A DNA stretch of 64,000 nucleotides from Brevundimonas aurantiaca (GTDB taxonomy: Bacteria; Pseudomonadota; Alphaproteobacteria; Caulobacterales; Caulobacteraceae). The notes below the pieces were generated by a model that worked only from the letters and a program-made list of their open reading frames with translations, searched no databases and was not told the origin of the DNA. The DNA is taken from the NCBI RefSeq assembly GCF_014199955.1, contig NZ_JACHOQ010000003.1:463607-527606 (forward strand), in the 5' to 3' direction. Below are positions 1 through 10,629 of the stretch, piece after piece. Numbering within the stretch: position 1 is the first letter of the stretch; the number at the start of each line of letters is the position of its first letter. A program made the position numbers and the translations under genes.

Positions 1-526
1 CCGTCCGCACCGCCGCGGCCCTCGCGGCTTCGCAGAGCTGATGCAGTCTCATCTGGTCGCGCGGCCGCCGATGCAGGGTCAGGGCCAGATGGGCGTCGTC
101 GCCGAAGACTTCGACCAGATGCACCAGGTTCCGACGCGCCGCCGTCAGGCCGTCGGGGACCAGCACGGCGATCCATCCTTCGCCCCAAGTCTCCAGGTCG
201 TCCCACCCGAGCCGGCATCCGCCCTTGCCCGCCCGCCGCTTGCCCACCGTCAGCAGGCGACAGAGCCGGGCGTAGCCCGCCCGGTCCCGGGGATAGACGA
301 GAATCTCCGCCCCATCCTCCAGCACGAGACGGCAGCCCACGATCAGCCGAACCCCGGTCGCCCGCGCTGCCTCGTGCGCCCGGACGATGCCCGCCAGACT
401 GTTCCGGTCCGTCACCGCCAGCGCGTCGAGCCCACAGGCGGCCGCCTGGGCAAACAGCTCCTCGCAAGAACTCGCCCCTCTCAGGAACGAGAAGTGGGAC
501 GCGCATTGGAGTTCGACGTACGACAT
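1..526 (-). CDS. dnaE2: Error-prone DNA polymerase DnaE2/ImuC, N-terminal part (runs off the window)
   Basis: The first 175 residues read from an ATG at 526 and continue beyond position 1. They match the PHP-domain start of DnaE2-type polymerase III alpha subunits: MSYVELQCASHFSFLRGAS, then a segment ending ALAVTDRNSLAGIVRAHEAA. In the family this is the translesion polymerase that acts with ImuA and ImuB in SOS mutagenesis, recruited to stalled forks. ImuB and ImuA lie upstream on the same strand at 5149-7342 but are separated from this gene by about 4.6 kb of inserted genes. A LexA-type box sits only 19 bases upstream of the start, so the gene has its own SOS control. The start has no strong Shine-Dalgarno sequence. 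Confidence 0.93.
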   Translation of the reverse strand, partial: MSYVELQCASHFSFLRGASSCEELFAQAAACGLDALAVTDRNSLAGIVRAHEAARATGVRLIVGCRLVLEDGAEILVYPRDRAGYARLCRLLTVGKRRAGKGGCRLGWDDLETWGEGWIAVLVPDGLTAARRNLVHLVEVFGDDAHLALTLHRRPRDQMRLHQLCEAARAAAVRT

Positions 527-544
527 GGGCCCAACGGGAGGTTT

Positions 545-559
545 GTTCCCGTTATGTTC
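545..559. promoter_or_regulatory. LexA (SOS) box upstream of dnaE2
   Basis: The plus strand reads GTTC, seven bases, GTTC, which is the direct-repeat LexA site known in alphaproteobacteria. It lies 19 bases before the dnaE2 start codon at 526, in position to cover its promoter. A second copy of the same form lies upstream of imuA. Confidence 0.8.
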
Positions 560-594
560 ACATTCTTCGACGCCAGGAAAGCGAGATCACTTTC

Positions 595-1224
595 TTATTC
601 AGGGGGCGGTGGCGTGTGACCGAGGGCGATGGCCTTCTTTCGCTGGGCAGGACTAAGCGCTGCCCAGAACCTGTGCACGCGTCCAGTGGGCATCGACTGT
701 AAATCGTCGATGTGCTGCTGACGTTTGAGCTCGACCTTGAAGAAGCTGGGCTGGTGGTCGATCCCATTGGTCTTCAGACGCCAGAAGACCACGTTTGCGT
801 ATTTCGGCGTCAATGTCCCGTGCCGCTTGTAGTATTCCAACGCGCCTTCAAGGATCGCGTTGTTCTCCGCAGCAGCCAGCTTCTCCAGCGCGGCGATGCA
901 GGCCTTGAGCTGCATCTCATTGGTCAGTTCGGTCAGTCGCCGCTTGGCCTCCTGTGGCGTCAGTCGGCGTCCTTCCTGGACGATGGCGACGTCGAACTTC
1001 AGAATGCAGTGTGACCCGACCCAAAGGGTCTCGTCGGTCCGCTCGTTGCCGATCTCGAAGTGGTAGCGGAGCCCTTCCTGACCGCAGAGGCGACAGGTCT
1101 CGACCGGCGCGCCGTGGTCCTCGGTCCGCTCGGTGAACCGCCATTCGCGGAACGCCGCAGGCAGGGTTTTGGCGATGGACAGGGGCAGGATGCTGTCGCG
1201 CACCCGGCTGGTGTAATGCTCCAC
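595..1224 (-). CDS. Hypothetical protein with a CxxC motif beside the ABC-3C genes
   Basis: This 209-residue protein starts with GTG at 1224, preceded by a GAGGGA ribosome binding site. I do not recognise the family. Near residues 42-56 there is CRLCGQEGLRYHFEIG and further on GSHCILKF, which could form a small zinc-binding site (C-x2-C with later His/Cys). The rest is charged and helical. It is divergent from the ABC-3C genes, with 38 bases between the two starts, and convergent with nothing; it ends just before the LexA box of dnaE2. It belongs to the segment that separates imuB from dnaE2 and may be a control or accessory gene of that system. Confidence 0.6.
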   Translation of the reverse strand: MEHYTSRVRDSILPLSIAKTLPAAFREWRFTERTEDHGAPVETCRLCGQEGLRYHFEIGNERTDETLWVGSHCILKFDVAIVQEGRRLTPQEAKRRLTELTNEMQLKACIAALEKLAAAENNAILEGALEYYKRHGTLTPKYANVVFWRLKTNGIDHQPSFFKVELKRQQHIDDLQSMPTGRVHRFWAALSPAQRKKAIALGHTPPPPE

Positions 1225-1262
1225 GTCCCTCGCTCCCTTCCGGCCCGATCGATAATCTAGAC

Positions 1263-2591
1263 GTGCAACGCAGACCGACGCTATCCCAACTGTCGAGGCT
1301 GCCGGGATTAAAAAGTCTTCGTTCCAGCCAGCTATTGGCGTTCTTGCAGGAATCCGTACAACTAACCGCTGTCCGGCGAAGCGGAACGCCGTTGAAGTTA
1401 GGGTCGGGGTTGGCGGCGATAAACAACACGGCGGCGCCGCAGGCGGCCGGCTACATCCTTCAACTCGAAAGGGCGCTTCACCATCTGGCCCATGCCGGTG
1501 TGGGGGCCGTGATCGCCGTGGAACATCTGGACGACGTGGTCGTCCTCAAGGATGGTAAGGCCGTCGTTCAGGAACAGGACAAGAGCACGGCGACGCCCAG
1601 CGCCCGATTGCTCTCTGACCGCAGCAAGGCGATCTGGCGCACGCTGGAAATCTGGTTGCTCCAGCAGGAGACGCCTGAGGCGATCGCCTGCGAGCGATAT
1701 CTCTTCTTCGTCAATCGGCCTGTGGAGACGGCCATTTCCACCCTCTTGAAGAAGCGCAAGCTTGGCGAGGCGAGCGCGGCGCAGGTGTTGGTCGCCCTGC
1801 GAGCCGAAGGCACGGCGCCGTCCAAGAAAACGACCAAGGTCACACAGGCGCAGGCCTTGATCGACCGGGTGCTACAACGCTCCGACGACGAACTGCTCGA
1901 CCTGATCGGACGCATCGAGATCGTCGAGGCCGGCGACCCGGCAGAGGATCGCGCCGCCATGGCGAACGGCCTCGGTTTGAGCCCCAGGGCGAATGCGGAG
2001 GACATTCTGGACGGCCTGCTCGGATGGCTGACGCGGCTGGTGCGTGAGGAATGGAATGCCGGGCGTCCCGGAATGGTGTCGCGTGCCGCGATTCTACTCC
2101 AGAAGGATGCCCTCCAGGCTCGCCAGGCGCGGAGCCGCCTTCTTCCGAGGGCGGCCTCGGATGTACGGGTGTCCGACGCCGATCGTGCCGGCGCCTTGTC
2201 GCGGACGTTTGTCGAGCACCTCGGCCGGATCGAAGCCCAGGATGAGGATGTTGTCGACGCCGTCGATCATTTCCTGAAGTTCAATGCCGAAAAGCACCGG
2301 CTCGTCATCGAGGGCGAGGTCGCCGACGGGGAATGGCGCGATCGGGGTGACCGCCTGCGCACCCGATGGCAGAATTTGATGCGGCGCCGAACCCGGGAGA
2401 TGAAGCCCAAGCCGCCGACGGAGATCGGACAAGCCGTGCTCGCCGACGCCACTTATGATCACCAGGAACCGCTGGATGGTCAGCCCTGCGGCGAGCTCTA
2501 CATGACGTCCGGCCACTACCACCGCCTGGCAGACGAGAATCAGGTCTGGTGGGACCCTAACTATTCCCCGGAGCCCTCCGGTGAAGATTGA
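1263..2591 (+). CDS. ABC-3C type component: nuclease-like N-terminus plus C-terminal domain
   Basis: The 442-residue frame opens with GTG at 1263; the true start may be later, because recognisable homology begins near residue 58 (AAGYILQLERALHHLA). The segment AVIAVEHLDDVVVLKDGK followed by VVQEQDKS resembles a restriction-endonuclease-like core with an acidic pair and a QxK motif, and it is followed by the typical KAIWRTLEIWLLQ helix. In ABC-three-component systems such a protein carries the effector domain and a C-terminal domain that binds the other parts. The next gene starts inside its stop region (2581), and a DUF3732 ATPase follows. Assignment comes from the gene order and the partner ATPase; the nuclease fold is inference. 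Confidence 0.7.
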   Translation: MQRRPTLSQLSRLPGLKSLRSSQLLAFLQESVQLTAVRRSGTPLKLGSGLAAINNTAAPQAAGYILQLERALHHLAHAGVGAVIAVEHLDDVVVLKDGKAVVQEQDKSTATPSARLLSDRSKAIWRTLEIWLLQQETPEAIACERYLFFVNRPVETAISTLLKKRKLGEASAAQVLVALRAEGTAPSKKTTKVTQAQALIDRVLQRSDDELLDLIGRIEIVEAGDPAEDRAAMANGLGLSPRANAEDILDGLLGWLTRLVREEWNAGRPGMVSRAAILLQKDALQARQARSRLLPRAASDVRVSDADRAGALSRTFVEHLGRIEAQDEDVVDAVDHFLKFNAEKHRLVIEGEVADGEWRDRGDRLRTRWQNLMRRRTREMKPKPPTEIGQAVLADATYDHQEPLDGQPCGELYMTSGHYHRLADENQVWWDPNYSPEPSGED

Positions 2592-3075
2592 TCACGAGGA
2601 ACTGCTGGCCAGAAACCCGGCTCTGATGGCCAGCGCCTTCTGGCATGTCGCCCAGCGCCACGCCGGCAAAGCCCATGGCGCGCCGCCGATCCTGCCCATC
2701 TTTGTGGTCAGCGCCGCCCTGCTTCTTCACCGCGCGACGGTGGACAAGGTCCACGGCATGAATTTCGACAGCGGGTTCCTCAAAGCCGTCGTGGAGCGGC
2801 CCGACTTGCTCGCCGGCCTGCAACGCCGTGTGGAGGCGCATGCCGACACCGCGCTCAAGGCGCTGCAGGTGGGTGTCGCCTCGGGCCTTCTGATCCGCGA
2901 AGGCGGAGAAGGCTTTCCTCGCTTCAGGGCGATGAGCGGCGCCGATCTTCCGCAAGCTATCCGGGATCTCGACCCCCCGGTCTCTCACGTCCTGAGCGCC
3001 GCCAAGCGGCTCGGGACCTGGTTCGCCATGGACGGCTTTGAAGCCGCCCAGCGACAGCTGAACATCGAGTTCTGA
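2581..3075 (+). CDS. ABC-3C type middle component
   Basis: A 164-residue protein starting with GTG at 2581, overlapping the end of the upstream gene by 11 bases, with GGAG about ten bases before the start. It has no enzymatic motif that I can see. Its size and place between the effector gene and the DUF3732 ATPase fit the middle component of ABC-three-component systems, a small helical or winged-helix protein that links the ATPase to the effector. Internal text such as ALMASAFWHVAQRHAG and SAALLLHRATVDKVHGMNF is typical of that class as I remember it. The stop is four bases before the ATPase start, so the three genes are one transcription unit. Confidence 0.7.
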   Translation: MKIDHEELLARNPALMASAFWHVAQRHAGKAHGAPPILPIFVVSAALLLHRATVDKVHGMNFDSGFLKAVVERPDLLAGLQRRVEAHADTALKALQVGVASGLLIREGGEGFPRFRAMSGADLPQAIRDLDPPVSHVLSAAKRLGTWFAMDGFEAAQRQLNIEF

Positions 3076-5136
<2,061 letters not shown>

Positions 5137-5148
5137 CGCGACAATCGA

Positions 5149-6669
5149 TCACCCGAACAGTCCATGGATAAACCAGGCTTGCGACCCCGTCCGACCATCT
5201 TCGCCGTCGCCAGCCCGGAACAACCAGAACCGCCGCCCCACCTCATCCTCAACCTGGAAGTAGTCACGAACGGCCCAGACCTCGGCGTCCCGCCGTCGCC
5301 ATTCTCCGAATATCCTTTCAGGGCCGTCCGCGCGGACTACCCGACGCCGTACGCCTCGCCATGTGAAGTGGGTCGGGGGATTGTCGGGCAGCAGGGCCAT
5401 GGTCTCGACGGGCTCGGGCCGCTTCAACAGGCGTGCGGGACGCGGCCAATCCGGCGTCCAGTCCAGAACCGGAGCGACAGAAAGGGGCGGCGCCTTGCCG
5501 ACGGAGCGCTCGGGCACGTCGCTCTCGACCGGGACCAGTCGATACAGGCGCTGGGCGCCGATGCGGTTGGACAGCATATCGACGAGATCCGACAGGTCTG
5601 GCCCCTCGGTCTCGCCCAAGGCGCTCTTGCCCCACCGCCAATCGAGGGGTTCGGCCTGGACTGCGGACAGGGTCATGCGCTCGATGCCGAACCCCGGATC
5701 GATCTTTTCGATCCGGTCGGTCAGCAGGCGCGACAGCCGGGCCGCATCCCGGGTCGGTCGGGCCAGGCCCACCCTCTGCGCCTCGACCCGGTTGTCGACA
5801 CGGACGCACAACCAGTCCAGCCGTCTGGCTCCCAGGCTCAGGATCTCCAACGCCGCGCACAGTTCCGAGGCGAGCGCCGTGACATGGCGCTCGAGGGTCT
5901 CCGGCGCGCCGATCGGCTCCCCGAACACCCGCGACACCGTCGGGATCTCCGGCGCCTCGACCGGGACGAGCGGCTCGTCCACACGCCCGTAGGCCTGGTC
6001 GATGCGACGGCCGAGGTCATGACCGAACCGGAGCGTGAGAGGCGCGCGAGGCCGATGTGCGACGTCGGCGATCCGGTCGAAGCCCATCCGGTGCAGATGC
6101 GCGATCAACGCCTCCGGAAGCCGCAGCGCCGCCAGCGGCAATCCTGCGATGGCGGCGTCGACGGCGTCGGGCGCGATCATACGGTGCGCGCGTCGGAAGC
6201 GGACCACGGCATGGGCGGAGCCATAGGTCGGACCGATCGCGGCGTCGGCTTCAATGCCTTCCTCCTTCAGGCGTAGGATCATGTCCGCCAGCATGGCGGC
6301 CTCCCCGCCCTGAAGGTGGGCGGCCCCGGTGGCGTCGATGGCGAGGCCATCCGGCGGATCGGGCTGGCAGACGGGGGCGTACCGGCGCATGGCCCAGACG
6401 GCGAGACGACCGAGCGCGGCCTCGTCGCCCGCCGGATCCGCCACCCGAACGTCGAGGCCGGGGATGAGGGCCTGAGCCTGGGTCGCCGCCATGCCGACGC
6501 GTGCGCCCTGGGCCAGCGCCGCCGTGTTGGCGGCGAGCACGATCCGACGGCGCCCGGACCGACCCGCGAGGATCAGGGGAAGCTCAGGCGGCGGCGCGAC
6601 GTCCGCCAGTCCGCGTCGCAGACGATCGACGGACCAGTTCGGCAGGTAGAGCGAGACGACCCGTCTCAT
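5149..6669 (-). CDS. imuB: ImuB, catalytically inactive Y-family polymerase-like protein
   Basis: 506 residues from the ATG at 6669 (MRRVVSLYLPNWSVDRLRR), overlapping the 3' end of imuA. A longer frame runs to 7020 but its extra residues are only the shadow of imuA. ImuB proteins keep the Y-family polymerase fold but lack the catalytic acidic residues; they join the DNA clamp, ImuA and DnaE2 in SOS mutagenesis. The palm and finger region is at 1-300 (RIVLAANTAALAQGARVGM, LAIDATGAAHLQGG), and the C-terminus ends in a conserved tail FWLFRAGDGEDGRTGSQAWF. Normally dnaE2 follows directly; here the ABC-3C segment intervenes. Confidence 0.93.
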   Translation of the reverse strand: MRRVVSLYLPNWSVDRLRRGLADVAPPPELPLILAGRSGRRRIVLAANTAALAQGARVGMAATQAQALIPGLDVRVADPAGDEAALGRLAVWAMRRYAPVCQPDPPDGLAIDATGAAHLQGGEAAMLADMILRLKEEGIEADAAIGPTYGSAHAVVRFRRAHRMIAPDAVDAAIAGLPLAALRLPEALIAHLHRMGFDRIADVAHRPRAPLTLRFGHDLGRRIDQAYGRVDEPLVPVEAPEIPTVSRVFGEPIGAPETLERHVTALASELCAALEILSLGARRLDWLCVRVDNRVEAQRVGLARPTRDAARLSRLLTDRIEKIDPGFGIERMTLSAVQAEPLDWRWGKSALGETEGPDLSDLVDMLSNRIGAQRLYRLVPVESDVPERSVGKAPPLSVAPVLDWTPDWPRPARLLKRPEPVETMALLPDNPPTHFTWRGVRRRVVRADGPERIFGEWRRRDAEVWAVRDYFQVEDEVGRRFWLFRAGDGEDGRTGSQAWFIHGLFG

Positions 6670-7342
6670 CACAGGCTTCCAAGGTGAAATCCGCGGCCTC
6701 GGCGCCGCGACAACGGATGAGTTCGACGAACCAGCGCGCCCGCCCCACGCCGGGCACGGGCAAGGGCGAGGAGGGGGCCGGGCTGATGCGCCAGCGCGTG
6801 GCGGAGGCGGTGTGCTGACCGAAGTCGGCGGCTTCCGAAGCCCGTCGCCATCGGCGCACCGCCAGACCCAGGCCGCCCGAGTCTTCGGCGGCCAGTTGCA
6901 GCCGTCGGGACGCGACGAGACTGAGGCGGGCGGTCTCGGCCACGACGGCGGCCAGACCGGGATGACGAAGGCCTTCCTCGAAACAGGCGAGAAGGGAAGG
7001 CTCGTCCCCGGCCTCGACATAGATCACCCGGTCCGGCCCCAGACCGGCCTGACGCAGGGCCGGTGCGAAGAGGTCGGGGCGGGTTACGCACCACAACACC
7101 TGGCCGGGCCGCCGGGCGGCGATGCCTGCGGCGAACAGGGCGGCTGCGGCGCCGTCCACGGCCTCCTCGCCGCCGCCTGCGATCTCATGAACGGCGCCCA
7201 GTGAAAGACCGCCGCTGGGGAGATGGCGATCGAGATCTTTCACGCCGAAGGGCAACACCCCGGTGGTGTTCCGGCCGCCCTGTTCAAGGGCGCGGATCCG
7301 ATCGCGCAGGATGTCGAGCCCGGCAGGCAGGCGGGCGCGCAT
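6584..7342 (-). CDS. imuA: ImuA, RecA/SulA-like mutagenesis protein
   Basis: 252 residues from the ATG at 7342 (MRARLPAGLDILRDRIRALE). This start has a strong AGGAGG site seven bases upstream; the longer frame to 7414 would place the LexA box inside the gene and is rejected. ImuA is a RecA-like protein without a classical P-loop that partners ImuB and DnaE2 at SOS-induced translesion synthesis. Conserved text includes GVKDLDRHLPSGGLSLGAVHEI and GQVLWCVTRPDLFAPALRQAGL. It is the first gene of the imuAB unit and overlaps imuB by 86 bases. Confidence 0.92.
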   Translation of the reverse strand: MRARLPAGLDILRDRIRALEQGGRNTTGVLPFGVKDLDRHLPSGGLSLGAVHEIAGGGEEAVDGAAAALFAAGIAARRPGQVLWCVTRPDLFAPALRQAGLGPDRVIYVEAGDEPSLLACFEEGLRHPGLAAVVAETARLSLVASRRLQLAAEDSGGLGLAVRRWRRASEAADFGQHTASATRWRISPAPSSPLPVPGVGRARWFVELIRCRGAEAADFTLEACDETGRLALPAELVRRSSATRTGGRRAAA

Positions 7343-7373
7343 GAGAAGCCTCCTGTTCCCAAGGCTGATGAAT

Positions 7374-7388
7374 GTTCCTGTAATGTTC
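7374..7388. promoter_or_regulatory. LexA (SOS) box upstream of imuA
   Basis: The plus strand reads GTTC, seven bases, GTTC, a perfect alphaproteobacterial LexA box, 32 bases before the imuA start at 7342. It lies in the divergent region between imuA and the SRAP gene at 7541 and could control both, though it is much nearer imuA. Confidence 0.85.
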
Positions 7389-7540
7389 TGGTTCTGTATG
7401 ATGCGAAGAGTCAACCTTCGCTCATCTCTTATCCCCTTCGCCGGACGACCTGTGGACCGCGCGCCAGGACGGCCAGGGACGGTCGCCGCTGGCTTTTTCA
7501 GCGAAGTCGGCGATCAATGGGGCGGTAGACGGAGGTCCGC

Positions 7541-8119
7541 ATGTGCAACGAGTATCAGCTCATCCTGCCGTTCGACGAGGTGATCGAGACCTTCAACCGA
7601 ACCGGCGACCGTCTCGTCTTTCCCGGCGGCATGCCCAACTTCGGACCCATGGCCTCGATCCGTATCGGCGACCGGGCGCCCATCATCACGCGAGGCCCCG
7701 ATGGCTCGCAGCTGATCGTGTCGCCCTGGGCCTGGAAGTCGCCACAGGGAAGACCCGTGTTCAACTTCCGATCCGACGGTCGATCCTTCGACGGCGTCAC
7801 CCGCTGCCTGATCCCCACCGACGGCTTCTTCGAGTTCACCGATGCCGAGCCGGGTCAGAAGCGCAAGACCAAGTGGCGGTTCACCATGGCCGACGCGCCG
7901 ATCTTCTGGGTCGCCGGCCTGGTTCGAGACGGCGCCTTCGCCATGCTGACCACCGAGCCGGGACCGGACATCGCCCCCTACCACGACCGCCAGATCGTCC
8001 TGCTGAGACCCGATGCGGCCCTCGATTGGCTGGACCTGCGCAAACCCGAGGCCGAGCTGCTGCGCCCCCTGCCGGAAGGCAGCCTGTCTGTCGAGAAGGT
8101 CTTCCCGGAAGCGGCATGA
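7541..8119 (+). CDS. SOS response-associated peptidase (SRAP, YedK/HMCES family)
   Basis: 192 residues starting at ATG 7541 with GGAGGT five bases upstream. The protein begins MCNEYQ, so Cys2 becomes the mature N-terminal residue that crosslinks abasic sites in single-stranded DNA in this family. Further family features are NFRSDGRSFDGVTRCLIPTDGFFEF and the late ANTEPGPDIAPYHDRQIVLL-like block around residues 130-155, with the conserved HDRQ histidine. It shields abasic sites at stalled forks. It lies divergent from imuA, a common pairing with DNA-damage genes. Its 3' end is close to the shortened 3' end of the relaxase gene. Confidence 0.93.
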   Translation: MCNEYQLILPFDEVIETFNRTGDRLVFPGGMPNFGPMASIRIGDRAPIITRGPDGSQLIVSPWAWKSPQGRPVFNFRSDGRSFDGVTRCLIPTDGFFEFTDAEPGQKRKTKWRFTMADAPIFWVAGLVRDGAFAMLTTEPGPDIAPYHDRQIVLLRPDAALDWLDLRKPEAELLRPLPEGSLSVEKVFPEAA

Positions 8120-8132
8120 GTTCGGCAAATCG

Positions 8133-9380
8133 TCACCGACCCAGATCCTGACCCAGATGCTTGCCGCTGAGGACCTGGGCGAAGCCGCGCGCATCGAGCG
8201 AAAGCGTGACCGCTTTTCCCACGGTTGGCGGGGTCTCGCCGACACCCAGCCGCCCATAGTGTTCGGAGCCGTCAGCGGCGCGCACCACCACATAGGCGGA
8301 GCCGCCCAGTTCGTCGTGGAAGCCGGTCTTCACGACCTTGCCCTGGACCGGCGCCTTGCCCAGCTGTTCCGCCGACCGCGCGCCGTCAAGACGCCGTTGG
8401 TTGAGGGTGCGAATGACGTCCTTCGAGAGCTGCAGCCTCCGAAGTCGGGCTTCCATATCCGGGGCCAGCCGGAAGCGCCGCCCTGTTCGTTCGGCGAGGC
8501 CCAGGGTCTCCAGATGGCGCAACCGTCCCCGGGTCAGCGCCGTCCAGGCGTCAGTGCCCCCGATCCCGTCATCGACACAGCCGTTGTTGTCCGCAGCTGC
8601 CAGGAGACGGCGGTCGAAGGCGGTGAACCGGTCGGCCTCGGTCTCACGCCAGACCCGCCGTTCGGCGTCCTGACGGCTGAGGTCGCCGAGCCGCTCCTGG
8701 GCCACTTCCTGGGCCCGGGCGCGAAAGCCGTAGCCGATGTAGTCGCGCGGAATCACGAGGTCCCGGCCGTCGCTTCTCCGGCCGCGCACAAGCACATGGG
8801 CGTGCGGCTGGTCGGTGTCGAAATGGCAGACGGCGATCCAGTTCAGACCCGGTTCTCCAAGGTCGTCGGCGACCCTCGACATGACCTCCCTGGCGAAGCC
8901 CTGGAGGTCCGAAATCCGATCGCCGTGCTCGGGTGAAATGATGAAGCGAAAATGGTGCCTGTCCTTCGCCCAGCACTCCGTGGCGCCGGTCGGATCGACC
9001 CTCTCACGCACCGGTCCGAAAAAGGCCGCGCGCTCGCCGTCCTCGCCCGCGCCCATGCGGCCGAGATAGGCGATATGGGCGGCGAGCGCCGCGCCCCGGG
9101 CGAACCCCTTGCCCATGTGCCGGGACACCAGCGCCTTGACCGTGACGCGCTGCCGGACGTCGAGACGGAAGGGACGACCCGAGCGGTTCTGGGCCGCGCG
9201 CAGACACCCGGCGCGGTCCCCGTAGGCGAACAGGCGCGAGGCCGCGAGCCTCTGGAACATGGCGATCCGGACGCTGGTCTTGTCCGACTTCAACCTCTGC
9301 GGAAGGCGCACTTTCAAGGTCGAGACGTCATCCTTTGACGCTTGGGCGAGGCGTACCTCAATGGCGGTTCGGACCTGCAT
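8133..9380 (-). CDS. VirD2-like (DUF3363) relaxase, C-terminally shortened
   Basis: 415 residues. It would nick the transfer origin and pilot the transferred strand. Visible motifs: HIAYLGRMG near 102-110 (Tyr105 is the likely nicking residue), HHFRFIISPEHGDRI (142-155), and HFDTDQPHAHVLVRGR with the metal-binding His186, His193 and His195. DUF3363-type homology follows (DNNGCVDDGIGG, then LQLSKDVIRTLNQRRL) but the protein stops at HLGQDLGR, about 150-250 residues earlier than usual for the family, right where the SRAP gene ends. The N-terminus is uncertain; homology is clear only from about residue 68. It may be a working short form or a decayed gene. Confidence 0.8.
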   Translation of the reverse strand: MQVRTAIEVRLAQASKDDVSTLKVRLPQRLKSDKTSVRIAMFQRLAASRLFAYGDRAGCLRAAQNRSGRPFRLDVRQRVTVKALVSRHMGKGFARGAALAAHIAYLGRMGAGEDGERAAFFGPVRERVDPTGATECWAKDRHHFRFIISPEHGDRISDLQGFAREVMSRVADDLGEPGLNWIAVCHFDTDQPHAHVLVRGRRSDGRDLVIPRDYIGYGFRARAQEVAQERLGDLSRQDAERRVWRETEADRFTAFDRRLLAAADNNGCVDDGIGGTDAWTALTRGRLRHLETLGLAERTGRRFRLAPDMEARLRRLQLSKDVIRTLNQRRLDGARSAEQLGKAPVQGKVVKTGFHDELGGSAYVVVRAADGSEHYGRLGVGETPPTVGKAVTLSLDARGFAQVLSGKHLGQDLGR

Positions 9381-9637
9381 GATCGGGGCTCCGGCCTGTC
9401 GTCGTCGCGGAATCAGGCGTCAACTCAGCGCAAGTCGACGTCGGTCTCCGCAATCCTCGCAAGTGTCTGCCCGGGCTCAGGAAAACAGAAGGCCAAAACC
9501 CCTCTTTTATCTTGCCCTAAGCCCTCAATCTGACGATTTCCAACCAGCCTCTCCAACAGTGAACACAGCCGATCAAACCTCGGCAAGACCCAGGCGACCC
9601 CGGCGTTCAGACCGCTTCGGGTCCGCCGGATGACAAG
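9381..9637. other. Intergenic region upstream of the relaxase; possible transfer-origin location
   Basis: No gene is supported here. The stretch is less GC-rich than its surroundings near 9480-9545 (runs such as CCCCTCTTTTATCTTGCCC). Transfer origins usually sit beside the relaxase gene, so this is the best place to look for oriT, but I could not identify a nick site or a convincing inverted repeat. Confidence 0.3.
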
Positions 9638-9667
9638 AAAAATCCCGCCCGGCCGAAGCCGAGCGGG
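9638..9667 (-). terminator. Intrinsic terminator after the DUF2493 gene
   Basis: On the minus strand a ten-base stem (CCCGCTCGGC / GCCGGGCGGG, one mismatch) with a TTCG loop is followed by ATTTTTC. It lies 24 bases past the DUF2493 stop at 9691 and separates that gene from the relaxase. Confidence 0.85.
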
Positions 9668-9690
9668 TCATTGATCCAGATCGTGATGTC

Positions 9691-10629
9691 TCAGGCGGCC
9701 CGGGCCTTGATGGGCACGTGCCGCAGCCCGTTCTCCATCGCCTTCTGGCCGAGGTTGAGCGCCGGTCCGAACGGCCGCTGATCCTCCCGCACCCCGGCCA
9801 GCGAATGGACCAGGGTCAGGCAGACCTCCGGCTCCAGCGCGATCAACTCGTCGTTCGCCCGGAAGGGAGCCGCCTTTCCGTTCCTGTCGAAATCCGCCCG
9901 GGCGAGGATCAGCTTCACCCCCTTCTGCTGGGCCCATTTGATCGCCAGCTTCTCGGAGCCTTTCGCCCCGGTCGTCGCCAGAGCCATGTCCGGCCACTCC
10001 CCCTTAGCCCAGTTGAGGGCGTCGAAGATCCGCCCGGCGTCCTCGGCCGTGTCCGCCATCGGCGCGCCCCGGAAGGCGACGACCGGACCGCCCGGATCGG
10101 CCTCTCCGGACCGACGATTCCGGATCGCCCGGATCGCCTGTTTCGCCTCCAGCTGCGCCGCCGTCAGATGGGTGCCGCGCCGTGATCCCCGCCAGGCGGT
10201 CCAGACCTCCCCGGTCGCGATCGTCCAGGTTTCGGAGGCCGCATCCCGGATCAGTTCGCAGGCCTGCGTCGCCGCATCTCCGGATCTCGCTTTCGCCGTT
10301 GCGTCCTGAAGTTCGACATCGGCCGCTTCCGATCCGTCGAAATCCCGATCCAGGGCGCGCATCGCGTCACGGGCGCGGTCGGCGTCCCGTTCAATCCGTC
10401 CCGCGGCCGAGTGGAAGGCGCCGATAAGCGCTTCGCCGAGGATCGTCTGATAGTCCTCCAGAGCGGTGTCGGAGATCACGTCCACGAGCTCGGTCATGAG
10501 CGCGCGCCCCAGCTGGATCAGGGCGTCCTCGGTGGGGTGCGGACGCGCATCCCCCAAGGACGCGGTCAGGTCGTCGAAGGCGGAGTCGGTCTTCGAAGAG
10601 GCGGAGAAGGCGGTGTTGAAGTGGGTCAT
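9691..10629 (-). CDS. DUF2493 (SLOG-like) protein
   Basis: 312 residues from the ATG at 10629 (MTHFNTAFSASS), which has AAAGGA nine bases upstream; the longer frame to 10920 runs through a hairpin-rich leader and is rejected. The C-terminal half carries the DUF2493 domain (VVAFRGAPMADTAEDAGRIFDALNWAKGEWPDMALATTGAKGSEKLAIKWAQQ...), a Rossmann-like fold of the YspA/SLOG group that is thought to bind nucleotide-type ligands. The N-terminal 170 residues are helical. Such proteins are frequent in conjugative elements next to SSB and ParB-like genes; the biochemical role is not known. Confidence 0.85.
   Translation of the reverse strand: MTHFNTAFSASSKTDSAFDDLTASLGDARPHPTEDALIQLGRALMTELVDVISDTALEDYQTILGEALIGAFHSAAGRIERDADRARDAMRALDRDFDGSEAADVELQDATAKARSGDAATQACELIRDAASETWTIATGEVWTAWRGSRRGTHLTAAQLEAKQAIRAIRNRRSGEADPGGPVVAFRGAPMADTAEDAGRIFDALNWAKGEWPDMALATTGAKGSEKLAIKWAQQKGVKLILARADFDRNGKAAPFRANDELIALEPEVCLTLVHSLAGVREDQRPFGPALNLGQKAMENGLRHVPIKARAA

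Noticed and set aside
9381..9637. A defined oriT
   Set aside because: Location beside the relaxase is suggestive, but no nick-site consensus or inverted repeat could be identified by eye.
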